A stretch of 64,000 nucleotides of DNA. Source: Desulfomonilaceae bacterium. Its GTDB lineage: Bacteria; Desulfobacterota; Desulfomonilia; Desulfomonilales; Desulfomonilaceae. The notes under the pieces are model-generated. The model was given only the letters and a program-made list of their open reading frames with translations. It searched no databases and was not told the origin of the DNA. Made by a program: the position numbers and the translations under genes. The DNA is taken from the NCBI GenBank assembly GCA_041662605.1, contig JBAZSD010000008.1, positions 101,608 to 165,607 of the forward strand, written 5' to 3'. Of this stretch, positions 33,649 to 43,546 are shown in pieces. Position 1 is the first letter of the stretch, and each line of letters opens with the position of its first letter.

Positions 33649-35049
33649 CTAGATCTCCCTTTCGATTTGATCGGCGATCAATTCCATCTTCATAGCCCGA
33701 GATCCTTTAACAAGAATTAGTTGAAAATCGCTGATCGATCCTCTCAAAAATTCCCAAGCCCGCTCTTTATCAGAAAATAGCCTTAGCGTGCTGTCATCTC
33801 CACCGGAAGACAAGAATCCTCTGGCAAAATCATCCCTGAAAGCTCCGATATAGACAATACTGTCTATACAGGCTTTGCCGGCGAAGGCTCCGATTTCTTC
33901 GTGAAGATCAGCCGCATGATCTCCCAACTCCATCATGTCTCCTAGAATAGCTACAACGGACCGTTTGCCACGATAAAAGGTCAAGGCTTCCAAGGCTGCT
34001 TTCATTGAAAGCGGATTAGCGTTGTAAAAGTCACGAATCAGTTGTCTTGAGCACATCAGATCTGTAACTTCCATCCTCCAGGCAGGAGGCCTAAAATTTT
34101 GAAGGCCCTCTCGAATGTCTTCAATCGGAATCTTTAACTCCAGGCAAGCGGCGCAGGCTGCCAATGAATTCAAAATATTGTGAAGCCCCATCACGTTCCA
34201 TTTGATGTCCGTTCGTCCAAAGGGTCCGACTATTTCAAACGAGGTTTGAACTCCGAGTTTTATATTGTCAGCTTTGAAATCTCCTCTAGTCCGACCAAAG
34301 GTAACTATTCGCCCATTAAATCGCCCCATAAGTTTTCTAAGGACTTCACTATTTTCAGGAATGATACCTAAACCACCGGGAACTAACCCCTGTACGAGCT
34401 TGAATTTTTCAATGGCGATATTTTCTATAGAACCAAGACCTTCCAAGTGGGCTTGTCCGATACTTGTGATCACAGCGACATTAGGCGATGCGGCCTTTGC
34501 GAGGAGATCCATTTCTCCAAAGCGATTGATTCCTGCTTCCACCACCGCAAATTTATGATCACGTTGGATGTCCAAAACTGTCATAGGCAGACCTATCAAA
34601 TTATTGAGGTTTCCAAGTGTAATCTTTACGGGCCCATGCTTTCTGAGTACAGACCCTATCATTTCTTTCACGGTGGTTTTGCCGGAGGACCCGGTAATCG
34701 CGATGAGTGGGGTTGGGTATATTTTTCGGTGGGTTGATGCAAGGTCGGTCAAAGATCGGAGGGTATCCTGAACTTGAATCAGGACATGATCGGAGAGGTG
34801 ATAAGGGATTTCCAATTGAACATCGCAATTAACCAGGCTTCCCCCAGCCCCGGCGTCGAGGGCCGGAATCACAAAACTGTTTCCATCGTAATTCTGACCT
34901 GTTAAAGGAACGAAAAGATCGTTTGGCCCCAGTTCCCTTGTGTCAGTGCAAATTCCGTCAAAAGCCGCGTCCGCTCTGCCCTGAAGCAAGACCCCAGAAG
35001 TAGATTCCAAAATGTTGTTGACTGTATATGGTCCAGCTTCAGATCTCAT
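33649..35049 (-). CDS. murF: UDP-MurNAc-tripeptide-D-Ala-D-Ala ligase MurF
   Basis: A cytoplasmic ATP ligase that adds D-Ala-D-Ala. The substrate-domain GICTDTRELGPNDLFVPLTGQNYDG, the ATP loop ITGSSGKTTVKEMI, and the C-domain DFYNANPLSMKAALE and ILGDMMELGDHA fit MurF. The length of 466 aa is normal. It is set between murE and mraY with only 3 bp on each side. Confidence 0.95.
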   Translation of the reverse strand: MRSEAGPYTVNNILESTSGVLLQGRADAAFDGICTDTRELGPNDLFVPLTGQNYDGNSFVIPALDAGAGGSLVNCDVQLEIPYHLSDHVLIQVQDTLRSLTDLASTHRKIYPTPLIAITGSSGKTTVKEMIGSVLRKHGPVKITLGNLNNLIGLPMTVLDIQRDHKFAVVEAGINRFGEMDLLAKAASPNVAVITSIGQAHLEGLGSIENIAIEKFKLVQGLVPGGLGIIPENSEVLRKLMGRFNGRIVTFGRTRGDFKADNIKLGVQTSFEIVGPFGRTDIKWNVMGLHNILNSLAACAACLELKIPIEDIREGLQNFRPPAWRMEVTDLMCSRQLIRDFYNANPLSMKAALEALTFYRGKRSVVAILGDMMELGDHAADLHEEIGAFAGKACIDSIVYIGAFRDDFARGFLSSGGDDSTLRLFSDKERAWEFLRGSISDFQLILVKGSRAMKMELIADQIEREI

Positions 35050-35052
35050 CTG

Positions 35053-36639
35053 CTAAGCCTTGGTACCTTTTAGTGGTCTTGGTGAGTCATTATCCCTGCA
35101 AACAAAAGCTTCCAGCTCTCGAGACTCTTGAAGAGCTATCTGCCTGTCGTCAAAAGGATATCTAATCCCTTTAATCTCTTGATAAGTTTCATGACCTTTG
35201 CCGGCCAAGAGTAACGTGTCATGGAGTTCCATCCTGTTCATGGCCCACTTGATGGCTTCTTTCCGGTCGGTTATCACGATATAGGAACCTTTTTTGATGT
35301 CAGCGTTTACTTGATCATCAAGCGTTTTGTTGAAACCAAAAGACAAGACGCCCTGTTCTATCTGGTTTATTATTTCCAGAGGATCTTCACTACGAGGATT
35401 GTCGGAAGTAATTATTACACAGTCACTCCCACCGGCCGCTTCCCTTCCCATAACCGGCCGTTTGGTTTTGTCCCTGTCCCCTCCGCACCCCATCAAGGTA
35501 ACGAGGCGGCCTGAACAAACCTCTCGTAAAGCGTCCAGGACGTTCTTGAGCGCATTGGGAGTGTGGGCATAATCTACAAATATGGCTCCTAGTTTTGAAT
35601 CTACCCGCTCAAGGCGACCGGGTACTGTTTTCAGATTCTTTATCCCCTGAATAATTATCGCCTTGGGAATGCCCAACTTTAGGCTCACCGAAATCGACGC
35701 CAGGATATTGGACAGATTAAATGCTCCAACTAATGATGACTCAATTTCAATTGGTCCTTCAGGAGTCTGAACGAGCGCCTTGACTCCATCTTGAGAAATT
35801 TTAGTCTGGCTGGGATAGATATCTGGATCATCCGTCGAACCAAATTTTATTGTGGGAACTGACTTTGTCTCTTTCGCCAATCTAAAACCATAAGAATCAT
35901 CTATGTTTATTGCCGCACATACATCTTGTTTGGTGGACAGAGGCAACAGTTCCGTGAAGAGGATTTTCTTGGCCTCATAGTAAGCCTCCATATTTTGATG
36001 AAAATCGAGATGGTCATGGGTCAAATTACTGAAAACGCCCACGTCGAAATTGCAACCATCCAGACGCCGCATAAAAAGACCATGGGAGGAGGCCTCCATG
36101 ATTGCATGGGTGACACCTGAATTCTTCATTTGGGAAAGCATTTTCTGGACGTCAGACGCTTCAGGAGTGGTATTGGCAGCGGACACCTCAACCCCTGGCC
36201 ATCTGTGAGATATTGTTCCGACAACTCCTGGGACATAGTTCGCTGTTTTAAGGATCGATTCCAGCAAGAAAGTTGTCGTAGTTTTTCCATTGGTCCCAGT
36301 TATGGCAATCACTCTAATGTTTTCCGAAGGCCTTCCGTAAACCCATGAAGAGAATGGCCCCAAACATTGACGTGAATTCTTGACTCTCACCCAGACACAT
36401 CTGGAAAAATCAAAACCTCTAGGGGGTAATTCCTCCGCTATGACGACCTTTGCCCCATTCTCAACAGCCTTGGCGACAAAATCGCATCCGTCCGCCTTGT
36501 CTCCCTTGATGGCCACAAACGCATAGTCCTGCCTCACCTGTCGGCTATCATGAGAAACCCCTTTAATTTCAATATCAGGGTTGCCCCAGATCTCCAGGGT
36601 TTTGATAACTTTCAGGATGTCAGCCAACACCACGCTCAA
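35053..36639 (-). CDS. murE: UDP-MurNAc-L-Ala-D-Glu:meso-diaminopimelate ligase MurE
   Basis: A cytoplasmic ligase that adds the third amino acid of the stem peptide. The ATP loop ITGTNGKTTTTFLLE and VDYAHTPNALKNVLDALR are clear. The substrate motif is DNPR (ITSDNPRSEDPLEI), the meso-diaminopimelate type, in line with a Gram-negative wall. The frame is open to 36657, but a GGAGGAA site inside the ftsI end points to the TTG at 36639, which overlaps the ftsI stop (TTGA); this gives 528 aa. Confidence 0.95.
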   Translation of the reverse strand: MSVVLADILKVIKTLEIWGNPDIEIKGVSHDSRQVRQDYAFVAIKGDKADGCDFVAKAVENGAKVVIAEELPPRGFDFSRCVWVRVKNSRQCLGPFSSWVYGRPSENIRVIAITGTNGKTTTTFLLESILKTANYVPGVVGTISHRWPGVEVSAANTTPEASDVQKMLSQMKNSGVTHAIMEASSHGLFMRRLDGCNFDVGVFSNLTHDHLDFHQNMEAYYEAKKILFTELLPLSTKQDVCAAINIDDSYGFRLAKETKSVPTIKFGSTDDPDIYPSQTKISQDGVKALVQTPEGPIEIESSLVGAFNLSNILASISVSLKLGIPKAIIIQGIKNLKTVPGRLERVDSKLGAIFVDYAHTPNALKNVLDALREVCSGRLVTLMGCGGDRDKTKRPVMGREAAGGSDCVIITSDNPRSEDPLEIINQIEQGVLSFGFNKTLDDQVNADIKKGSYIVITDRKEAIKWAMNRMELHDTLLLAGKGHETYQEIKGIRYPFDDRQIALQESRELEAFVCRDNDSPRPLKGTKA

Positions 36640-38615
36640 TATATTCCTCCGGAACACGAAATCTTTATTGGGGCGCCTTCACGAACTGTTTCGCCCGGTT
36701 TCGGATTTTGTCGGGCTACATGGCCCACTCCTTCAATCGAAAGATCACATTTCATTTTGCCACAAACATCCACAACCTCTCTGATATCGGAACCCTTTAG
36801 ATCAGGCATTACCCATTCACCGGGTTTCATTCCGGGTTTTGGATTAAAGCTTGTTACACAGGCGTCAATGATCTTTCCGACTGGTTTCTTGTTTTCGACC
36901 AACTGACCCGTGGAGCGAGGAGAACTTCCAGACAAAGCCAGAATTCCTTCGGCGATTCTTTTGAAAACAGGGGCCGCAACTTTTCCACCAGTTCGATCAT
37001 TACCTGATGCAGGCTCGTCTATAAGCACGAGAATGACTACTCTCGGTTTAGCGCTTTGGATCGCTCCTAAGAAGGACATGAGATATCTGTCTTTGGAATA
37101 GCCACCTGCAGAATCAGCTTTTTGGGCTGTTCCTGTCTTCCCTATAATGTCTACTCCAGGAATTGAGGCCCCTTTTCCTGTGCCCTGAACAACGGTTTTT
37201 CTCAAAATGTCCACCAGCGCCGAAGAAGTTTCTTCACTTACGGTCCTTCTCAGCAATAGCGCCGGGTTATCAAAGACTGTTTCACCCAAAGCGTTGGTAA
37301 TACTTTTGAGGAGACGCGGTTTGTAGAGCTTTCCGCCGTTGATCGCAGCGGCGAATCCTATCGCAAGCTGAATAGGCGTAACGCTGATGCCCTGTCCAAA
37401 AGCCATGTTGGCTTTTGTAAGAACCGACCAGTGACTGGGCTTCGGTAATATTCCGGGTCTCTCACCAGGAAGATCAACGTTAGTTAATGAACCAAATCCG
37501 AATTCCTTTAGCATGTGGTAATATTCGGTTTTTGAAATTTTTTCTGAGACCTTCACTGCTCCTATGTTGCTGGAATTAATTAGTACTTCATCAAAGGTAA
37601 GGTTTTTGTGAGGACTTACATCATGAATTTCGGAGCCATTGTAGCGATATAATCCATTATTCACGAAAAATACGTCGGACCTGTTCACCTTCCCCAGATC
37701 AAGCGCAGTAGCCGCTAGAAAAACCTTGAAGGTGGAGCCTGGCTCAAAAATATCGGCCACGGCTCTGTTTCTTCGAGAGCCTGCCGCCGACTGTTCAAAA
37801 ACGTTTAGATTAAAAGTAGGACGAACCGCTAAAGCTAAAATCTCCCCTGAATCTTCATCCAATACAATCACGACGCCACTTTTCGCGTGTTCGCGATTCA
37901 CAGCCGCTTCTAACTCGCGCTCTACTATGAACTGAATGTTACGATCAAGAGTAATGTGAACATCGTTGCGTTCCGGCGACCGGTCCGTTGCAGCGAACAT
38001 GATCCGTCGTCCCAAATTATCTTTTTGCGCGGTTACAGGAATGGGCGCTGTCTTAAGAAACTTATCATAAAATAATTCAAGCCCTTCCAACCCTCTTGAA
38101 TCTATCCCAGCGAAACCGATTGTGTGAGAAGCCAGGTTTTTGAGCGGATAAAATCTCTGGTATTCCGGATCAGTATATATTCCCGACAGGTTGCTTTTGC
38201 GCACTTTTTCCGCCGTGACAGGCGACACTCTTCTTTTTATCCAGACAAAAGGTTTAGGTTCATCAAGTTTGTTGAGAATTTCCTTTTTGTCCATGTCAAG
38301 GATTCTGGAAAGCGTATCGGCAGTCTGGGTTCTCTCTGATTGGTCTACCAATTTTCTGGGACGCGCATAAACAGAGTCAACTTCAAGGCTTGCGGCCAGT
38401 TGTTCACCTGTTCTGTCAAATATAAAACCTCTTCGCGCTTCCAGATGAATGTTCATGGCCCGCTGTTTCTCGGCCCTCTTCTTGAGGGTATCGGAATCTA
38501 CTATCTGTAGCCGATATGCACGCGCAATCAGGACCGCTGATGCGACAGCGAAAACGCACGCCACAATGGCGATTCTCACGACCATCCAGTTTATTGATTT
38601 TTCATTCCGGAACAT
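36636..38615 (-). CDS. ftsI: Septal class B penicillin-binding protein FtsI with PASTA domain
   Basis: A septal transpeptidase anchored by one N-terminal membrane helix (VRIAIVACVFAVASAVLIA). The PBP dimer domain (RRGFIFDRTGEQLAASLE) comes first. The transpeptidase domain has SxxK in EPGSTFKVF (near 291), SSN in INSSNIGAVK (near 345) and KTGTAQK (near 493). The last 70 or so residues are a PASTA domain (WVMPDLKGSDIREVVD, then ending SCSGGIY), which gives 659 aa, longer than the E. coli protein. Such tails occur in Desulfobacterota and Gram-positives. It overlaps ftsL by 14 bp. Confidence 0.94.
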   Translation of the reverse strand: MFRNEKSINWMVVRIAIVACVFAVASAVLIARAYRLQIVDSDTLKKRAEKQRAMNIHLEARRGFIFDRTGEQLAASLEVDSVYARPRKLVDQSERTQTADTLSRILDMDKKEILNKLDEPKPFVWIKRRVSPVTAEKVRKSNLSGIYTDPEYQRFYPLKNLASHTIGFAGIDSRGLEGLELFYDKFLKTAPIPVTAQKDNLGRRIMFAATDRSPERNDVHITLDRNIQFIVERELEAAVNREHAKSGVVIVLDEDSGEILALAVRPTFNLNVFEQSAAGSRRNRAVADIFEPGSTFKVFLAATALDLGKVNRSDVFFVNNGLYRYNGSEIHDVSPHKNLTFDEVLINSSNIGAVKVSEKISKTEYYHMLKEFGFGSLTNVDLPGERPGILPKPSHWSVLTKANMAFGQGISVTPIQLAIGFAAAINGGKLYKPRLLKSITNALGETVFDNPALLLRRTVSEETSSALVDILRKTVVQGTGKGASIPGVDIIGKTGTAQKADSAGGYSKDRYLMSFLGAIQSAKPRVVILVLIDEPASGNDRTGGKVAAPVFKRIAEGILALSGSSPRSTGQLVENKKPVGKIIDACVTSFNPKPGMKPGEWVMPDLKGSDIREVVDVCGKMKCDLSIEGVGHVARQNPKPGETVREGAPIKISCSGGIY

Positions 38616-38976
38616 GGATTATCCTGCCAACAGACGGTAACCTCAGTCCTTGCTTCCTTGCTTTTTTTTCAAGTTCAACAGGCGATTCCAAAGATGACAA
38701 TTCAAGACTTAGTTCTCTGGCACGACTCTTAAGTTCTTTGTTTTTATTCTCCAACGCTGAAATCTCGTATCCCAACTGAACAAGGGCCATTCTCGTCCAT
38801 ACATTGAACAAACCAACGAGGAGCAAAATTAGTAGAACTCCCACGAGAGAACATAGAATAATTCTCGACACCCTTGATGTCGGGGTTTGATCTTGAGAAG
38901 CAGTTTCCTTGCTTGTTGTTGATCCACCTGAAGAGGCTGATCCAGTGTCGAGTTTCTTCCATTGAGTGTCCTGCAT
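38602..38976 (-). CDS. ftsL: Cell division protein FtsL
   Basis: A small bitopic divisome protein of 124 aa. It has a polar N-tail rich in Ser/Thr, a membrane segment (SRIILCSLVGVLLILLLVGLF), then a leucine-zipper-like coiled coil (LGYEISALENKNKELKSRARELSLELSSL) and a short tail ending GRIIHVPE. FtsL proteins share little sequence; the call rests on topology and place between rsmH and ftsI. Confidence 0.85.
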   Translation of the reverse strand: MQDTQWKKLDTGSASSGGSTTSKETASQDQTPTSRVSRIILCSLVGVLLILLLVGLFNVWTRMALVQLGYEISALENKNKELKSRARELSLELSSLESPVELEKKARKQGLRLPSVGRIIHVPE

Positions 38977-38987
38977 TTGTCAGAAGT

Positions 38988-39866
38988 TTACAGAGCCTCG
39001 ATTATCCGCATCTTTGCGGATCTTGATCTAGGATTGTCTCGTAACTCCTCCCTGGAAGGTCGCAAAGGCTTGGGTGTAAGAATTTGCCAGCGTTCGCTCT
39101 TCCGGGATTTTTCCCTAAAAGATCTTTTTACCATCCTGTCTTCCAGAGAATGGTATGACACAATGACTAGACGACCGTGTTGGTTCAATATCTCTGGGAG
39201 TTCTTCGAGTCCCTTTTCCAGATTTCCCAACTCGTTGTTGACCAGGATTCTCAGTGCCTGGAAGACCCTGGTGGCAGGATGAATTTTACCTCTTTTTCGG
39301 CCTATTGTTCTTAACACAACATTAGAGAGTTCCTGGGTATTTGTAAGAACTCCACCGTTCGCGCTTTCTTTAAGTCTCTGAGCAATTCTTGCCGCTCTGG
39401 GCTCCTCACCGTATTCACGAATTATCTTTTCGAGTTCAGCTCGACTTATATTTTTTAACAAATCTTCGGCAGAGTCTCCTGCAGCCCTATCGAAACGCAT
39501 GTCTAACGGACCGGCGAACCTGAAACTGAAACCTCTCAGGGGATCATCCAATTGGTCCGAACTCAATCCTAAATCGACCACGATTCCGTCCACCTTTCCT
39601 ACCCCGATTGATTTCAGAATTGACTGTGCGTCGTGGTATCCGGCGTGCCGACAGGTAAAACGTTCTCCGTAGTTTTGCAATCTGGCCTGGGCTCTGCTTA
39701 ACGCCTCTTCATCGATATCAAAACCGAATAATTTGCCATCCGGCCCCGAAGCTTCGAGAATAGCTTCAGCATACCCACCTGCGCCCAGACATCCATCCAC
39801 ATAGACTCCCCCCTGCCGGGGAGCCAGAAATTCGATGAGTTCTTTTATCAGGACGGGTTGATGCAA
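38988..39866 (-). CDS. rsmH: 16S rRNA (cytosine-1402-N4)-methyltransferase RsmH
   Basis: This enzyme methylates C1402 in the ribosomal P site. The start MHQPVLIKELIEFL, the SAM loop VDGCLGAGGYAEAIL, DGIVVDLGLSSDQLDDPLRGFSF, MRFD, and VSYHSLEDRMVKRSF are hallmarks of RsmH (MraW). It has 292 aa. It is the first gene of the dcw cluster here; mraZ, the usual gene before it, is not found in the 375 bp upstream. Confidence 0.96.
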   Translation of the reverse strand: MHQPVLIKELIEFLAPRQGGVYVDGCLGAGGYAEAILEASGPDGKLFGFDIDEEALSRAQARLQNYGERFTCRHAGYHDAQSILKSIGVGKVDGIVVDLGLSSDQLDDPLRGFSFRFAGPLDMRFDRAAGDSAEDLLKNISRAELEKIIREYGEEPRAARIAQRLKESANGGVLTNTQELSNVVLRTIGRKRGKIHPATRVFQALRILVNNELGNLEKGLEELPEILNQHGRLVIVSYHSLEDRMVKRSFREKSRKSERWQILTPKPLRPSREELRDNPRSRSAKMRIIEAL

Positions 39867-40203
39867 TTTTGTTCTCCAACGTCTGTTTCCTCAAGGTCTG
39901 CCGGTCTTATTACTAATATCGCTATTCGGTCAGGCTGAGCGACACTTCAATTTTAACAATTATCCATATCGGTTTGACTTTACTTATAAGATATCAGACA
40001 AGATTACCGACTGACTGCTCTACATGCATAAAACTGAGACGCCTTAAAAAAAGATTATAAAGTTATAGTTGATATGTCAAGCGATTTTTACTTGAAATAT
40101 TTTATCTTTTTATTTAAAATGATTGGTTTTTATAGTCACTGTTTATAATTACAACCTTAGATACCCGAATTTCCTGTCGGATATTTCCCATGATCTTTTG
40201 CTC
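39867..40203. other. AT-rich intergenic region between rsmH and tRNA-Leu
   Basis: No gene, no mraZ and no convincing promoter for the dcw cluster could be assigned on the minus strand, though the AT-rich stretch around 39950-40140 is the likely place for one. The divergent tRNA promoter follows directly. Confidence 0.5.
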
Positions 40204-40232
40204 TTGACGATAGTGAGTTTGATAAATATACT
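40204..40232 (+). promoter_or_regulatory. Promoter of tRNA-Leu
   Basis: TTGACG (5 of 6) at 40204-40209 and TATACT (5 of 6) at 40227-40232 are separated by 17 bp, with the tRNA starting 10 bp after the -10 box. Confidence 0.8.
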
Positions 40233-40241
40233 GCTGCTCAA

Positions 40242-40329
40242 GCCGAAGTGGTGGAACTTGGTAGACACACCATCTTGAGGGGGTGGCGGGCGAAAGCTCG
40301 TGCCGGTTCGAGTCCGGCCTTCGGCACCA
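40242..40329 (+). tRNA. tRNA-Leu (anticodon GAG)
   Basis: Acceptor arms GCCGAAG and CTTCGGC pair fully, followed by A and an encoded CCA. The anticodon stem CCATC/GGTGG holds the loop TTGAGGG, so the anticodon is GAG (reads CUC and CUU). The long variable arm (GGGCGAAAGCTC) is typical of class II leucine tRNAs, and the T arm GCCGG-TTCGAGT-CCGGC is perfect. Confidence 0.95.
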
Positions 40330-40344
40330 AATCCTAACCATGAT

Positions 40345-40369
40345 CCCGGCCGCATTGCGCCGGGTTTTT
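40345..40369 (+). terminator. Rho-independent terminator of tRNA-Leu
   Basis: CCCGGC (40345-40350) pairs with GCCGGG (40359-40364), followed at once by TTTTT. It lies 15 bp after the tRNA and just before the xth start. Confidence 0.85.
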
Positions 40370-40394
40370 CATTTTTTCTCCGAGGGTTTATCCC

Positions 40395-41183
40395 ATGTCA
40401 AGGTTGATTCGGATACTAAGCTGGAATGTCAATGGCATCAGGGCGGTTTACAAAAAGGGTTTTGTAGATTGGCTCCAGAGGGAGAGTCCTGATGTCCTTT
40501 GTATTCAGGAAACCAAGGCTAGCAAGGACCAGTTGTCGGAGGATCTTCTTTCTCCGAACGGGTACGCTTCATACTGGAGTAGCGCGTCCCGTAAAGGATA
40601 CAGCGGTGTTGCGACTTATTCGAAAATTTCGGTTCACGATGTGAAGCACGGAATGAACATCCCTGAATTCGATTCCGAAGGACGCTTTCTTCAGCTTGAT
40701 TTCGGAGAATTCATATTGCTGAATGTTTATTTTCCAAATGGAAAGATGAACGCTGAAAGGCTAAAATACAAACTCGATTTTTATGACGCCTTTCTCAATT
40801 ACATAGAAGAGCTACGAGCCCGAGGACGGAAAATAGTCTTTCTGGGTGATGTGAATACAGCTCACAATGAGATTGATTTGGCTCGACCGAAAGAAAACTC
40901 AAAGGTCTCCGGTTTCCTGCCTATAGAGAGACAGTGGATTGACAAGGCCATGGCCACAGGTTATTTGGACACGTTTAGAATGCTAAACAGCGACCTGGTT
41001 CAGTACAGTTGGTGGGACATGAAAAGCGGCGCGAGGAGTAGAAATATAGGTTGGAGAATTGATTATGTCTTTGTCAGCCCCGATCTGGAAACATCTGTCA
41101 CACGCGCTTTTATACTGACAGACGTCGAGGGCTCGGATCATTGCCCGGTTGGCATAGAACTAGAAACTCCAACCAGTTTTTAA
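40395..41183 (+). CDS. xth: Exodeoxyribonuclease III
   Basis: A Mg-dependent AP endonuclease and 3'-5' exonuclease of base-excision repair. Seen in order: [20 protein letters not shown] (catalytic Glu), [19 protein letters not shown] (Tyr), [14 protein letters not shown] (Asp/Asn), [10 protein letters not shown] and [11 protein letters not shown] (Asp-His). The length of 262 aa is normal. A GAGGG site precedes the ATG. It lies just behind the tRNA-Leu terminator. Confidence 0.96.
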   Translation: MSRLIRILSWNVNGIRAVYKKGFVDWLQRESPDVLCIQETKASKDQLSEDLLSPNGYASYWSSASRKGYSGVATYSKISVHDVKHGMNIPEFDSEGRFLQLDFGEFILLNVYFPNGKMNAERLKYKLDFYDAFLNYIEELRARGRKIVFLGDVNTAHNEIDLARPKENSKVSGFLPIERQWIDKAMATGYLDTFRMLNSDLVQYSWWDMKSGARSRNIGWRIDYVFVSPDLETSVTRAFILTDVEGSDHCPVGIELETPTSF

Positions 41184-41282
41184 ACCAGTTTTATTTGAGA
41201 TTCGGGCCCACTTTCCGGGGAACGATCCACACCCGTGATGATCCGGGCCAAGCATTTTCAAATACGCTCTGTAGATTGATGA

Positions 41283-41516
41283 TCAAACCAGCCCCGGTAT
41301 CTTGACTCCCCTTTCGGCCGGTTTAATCAACGAGAGCGAATGCTTATAAACAAGATAGGTATCTTCGGAATCTTCTACTATTATACAAAAACTGTCGAAG
41401 CTTCGAACAAAGCCCTTTATTGAAGTGCCTGAAGTCAGCGCGGCTTCTATCTCAATTCTGGCTTTGCGGACCTGGTTTAAGAATTGGTCTTGAATATTAA
41501 AATGAGTTTTTGGCAT
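41283..41516 (-). CDS. hfq: RNA chaperone Hfq
   Basis: An Sm-like ring protein that helps small RNAs pair with messages. The Sm1 region IQDQFLNQVRKARIEIEAAL, TSIKGFVRSFDSFCIIVE, and Sm2 TYLVYKHSLSLIKP match Hfq; the usual YKHAIS is YKHSLS. The length of 77 aa is normal. It lies 87 bp behind miaA, the classic neighbour, which supports the call and suggests that sRNA regulation works in this organism. Confidence 0.93.
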   Translation of the reverse strand: MPKTHFNIQDQFLNQVRKARIEIEAALTSGTSIKGFVRSFDSFCIIVEDSEDTYLVYKHSLSLIKPAERGVKIPGLV

Positions 41517-41603
41517 CTGAGCGCCCCCTAAATAATAATCCCTCGAGTGACCATTTTATATTTAAAACGTTTTTCACTCGTTGGGGAAACTCTCGGATCA
41601 CCA

Positions 41604-42527
41604 TTAGTGTCCGAGAAAGTTATCAACCTCAACCCCGATAGTCGAGATTTCTTGAGGATCAAACCATCTAACATCGGGCTCTGATCTAAACCATGTCAAC
41701 TGTCTCTTGGCGTAATGACGGGTATCTTTCTTCATTAATACTGCCGCTTCCGAAATGTCCGTTTCTCCGGAAAGAACCATCCCTGCATGCCTATACCCAA
41801 GAGATTGCAAAGACTTAAGATCTCGGGAATATCCCTTGTCGTATAAATCCTTTACCTCATCTAACAAACCTTCATTTAACATACTATCTACACGATTATC
41901 AATTGATCGATAGAGCTTTTCACGTTCAGGACTGAGTCCCAGGTAAAGAATTTCGTAAGGACAATCTTTCAAAGCGTGTTGCTTGTGGAAATATGAAATC
42001 GGTTTACCCGTTAATTCAAATACCTCCAAGGCTCTTAAAATTCGAGTGTAGTTACAGGGCCCTATGCTTTGAGCCGACAAAGGATCAACAACTTCCAGTC
42101 GGCGAAATAGACTTCCCGTTCCTTCCACTTCCTCAATCCCGTGTAACCGTGACCTCAATGTAGAGTCAGCCCGAGGAAGATCCGCTATTCCTCCTCTTAA
42201 TAATCTAATATACAAACCTGTACCGCCAACCACAAGTGGAAGCGCCGATTTTTCAACAATTTTTGCAATTGCCGATCTGGCCTCCCTGACGTAGTCTCCC
42301 GCTGAGAAATCTTCGTCAGGATATCTAATATCCAGCATGTAATGGGGGACTCTTTCTCGTTCAGATCGTGACGGCTTGGCCGAGCCGATATCTAAAAATC
42401 TGTAGACCTGAATAGAATCCGCAGAAATAATAGCAGATTTAATCCCACGCGCCAATTCGAGCGCCACGGATGTTTTCCCTGAGGCTGTTGGTCCTCCGAG
42501 AATGATTATCTTGGGCTTCGCAAACAT
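41604..42527 (-). CDS. miaA: tRNA dimethylallyltransferase MiaA
   Basis: This enzyme adds the dimethylallyl group to A37 of tRNAs that read U-starting codons. The P-loop ILGGPTASGKTSVALELA, ISADSIQVYRFLDIGSAKPS, HYMLDI, the VVGGTGLYIRLLRGG loop and, near the end, SLGYRH and TRHYAKRQLTWFR are all present. It has 307 aa, the usual length. It lies between prmA (31 bp gap) and hfq. Confidence 0.96.
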   Translation of the reverse strand: MFAKPKIIILGGPTASGKTSVALELARGIKSAIISADSIQVYRFLDIGSAKPSRSERERVPHYMLDIRYPDEDFSAGDYVREARSAIAKIVEKSALPLVVGGTGLYIRLLRGGIADLPRADSTLRSRLHGIEEVEGTGSLFRRLEVVDPLSAQSIGPCNYTRILRALEVFELTGKPISYFHKQHALKDCPYEILYLGLSPEREKLYRSIDNRVDSMLNEGLLDEVKDLYDKGYSRDLKSLQSLGYRHAGMVLSGETDISEAAVLMKKDTRHYAKRQLTWFRSEPDVRWFDPQEISTIGVEVDNFLGH

Positions 42528-42558
42528 CTTTCAAACACAATAACGTCGAGATGACCGC

Positions 42559-43440
42559 TCAGACATGAGAAAACAGGCCGGAACCCCATTCTTTGTCCAC
42601 AATTTCTTTTTCAAGCTTCAGTCCTGTTTCACGGAATGTTCTTTTCATTTCATCCCAATCCGTTCTGGTGACACCTGCAATTATCAAATATTTCCGGGAA
42701 AGCTCCGCCAACTTCGGGGCTGCGTCAACTAATGAGCGAAAATCCAGATTCGCTGTTACCACATCTGCGCTACGGGAAAGTTGGGCTAGACTTGACAATT
42801 TGATTTCGATTAACTCAGCCACCCCATTTAGACCCGCGTTCTTTTTGGCGGAATATACCGCCACAGGATCGCTATCCACGGCTATTACGGGAGCGGCTCC
42901 CAATTTCACAGCGGCTAAAGCCAAAATCCCTGAGCCACAACCAATGTCGAGCACGCTACAGCCTCTCGAGTCACGGACAACTTTTTCAATTGTTTGTTCC
43001 AGAAGAATCAAACAGCCTTGGGTAGTTTCATGAGTGCCTGTGCCAAATGCCTCCGCAGGTTCGATGATAATTACAATCTTGTTTTCGGTTTCTTCAGGTT
43101 GGTCCCATGGAGGGGCTACAATTAATCTTACTCCTATTTTCATAGGCTTGAATCGGTCCTGCCAGGCTATAGCCCAGTTTTCCTGTTTTAGAGGACTTAT
43201 ATGAATCATCGGTTCCTGGATAAAAGGGAAAAAGACCTTTAGGCTCTTAAGAAAGGTTTCCGTTTTCTCCTTTGATGCGTGCCACTGCTCAGTCTTGAGA
43301 TAGCCCACAACCTTTACGAGATCCAGGTTTAGATCTTCGATCACGCAACCACCTGCGCCGATATCTAAAAGAAAATTCGACACCGAGTCAGACGCCTGAT
43401 TCGAAACCTCTATTTCCAATGTGATCCAAGTCTCCGGCAT
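42559..43440 (-). CDS. prmA: Ribosomal protein L11 methyltransferase PrmA
   Basis: A SAM-dependent protein methyltransferase. The N-terminal substrate domain is weakly conserved (MPETWITLEIEVSNQASDSVSNFL). Then come EPAEAFGTGTHETTQGCL, the SAM loop VLDIGCGSGILALAAVKLGA, VIAVDSDPVAV and VTANLDFRSL, where family members mostly have ANI/ANL. The length of 293 aa fits. The related electron-transfer-flavoprotein methyltransferase cannot be fully ruled out. Confidence 0.88.
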   Translation of the reverse strand: MPETWITLEIEVSNQASDSVSNFLLDIGAGGCVIEDLNLDLVKVVGYLKTEQWHASKEKTETFLKSLKVFFPFIQEPMIHISPLKQENWAIAWQDRFKPMKIGVRLIVAPPWDQPEETENKIVIIIEPAEAFGTGTHETTQGCLILLEQTIEKVVRDSRGCSVLDIGCGSGILALAAVKLGAAPVIAVDSDPVAVYSAKKNAGLNGVAELIEIKLSSLAQLSRSADVVTANLDFRSLVDAAPKLAELSRKYLIIAGVTRTDWDEMKRTFRETGLKLEKEIVDKEWGSGLFSHV

Positions 43441-43546
43441 GTTTGGTTCCCGCCTAATAAATTTGTCGATCGCTGGGTGAAAAAATTTTGAAGAGTTTGG
43501 GCGAATTCTGAAGAAATTGAAGATTAGTCTTGGGGTGAAAGAAGTT

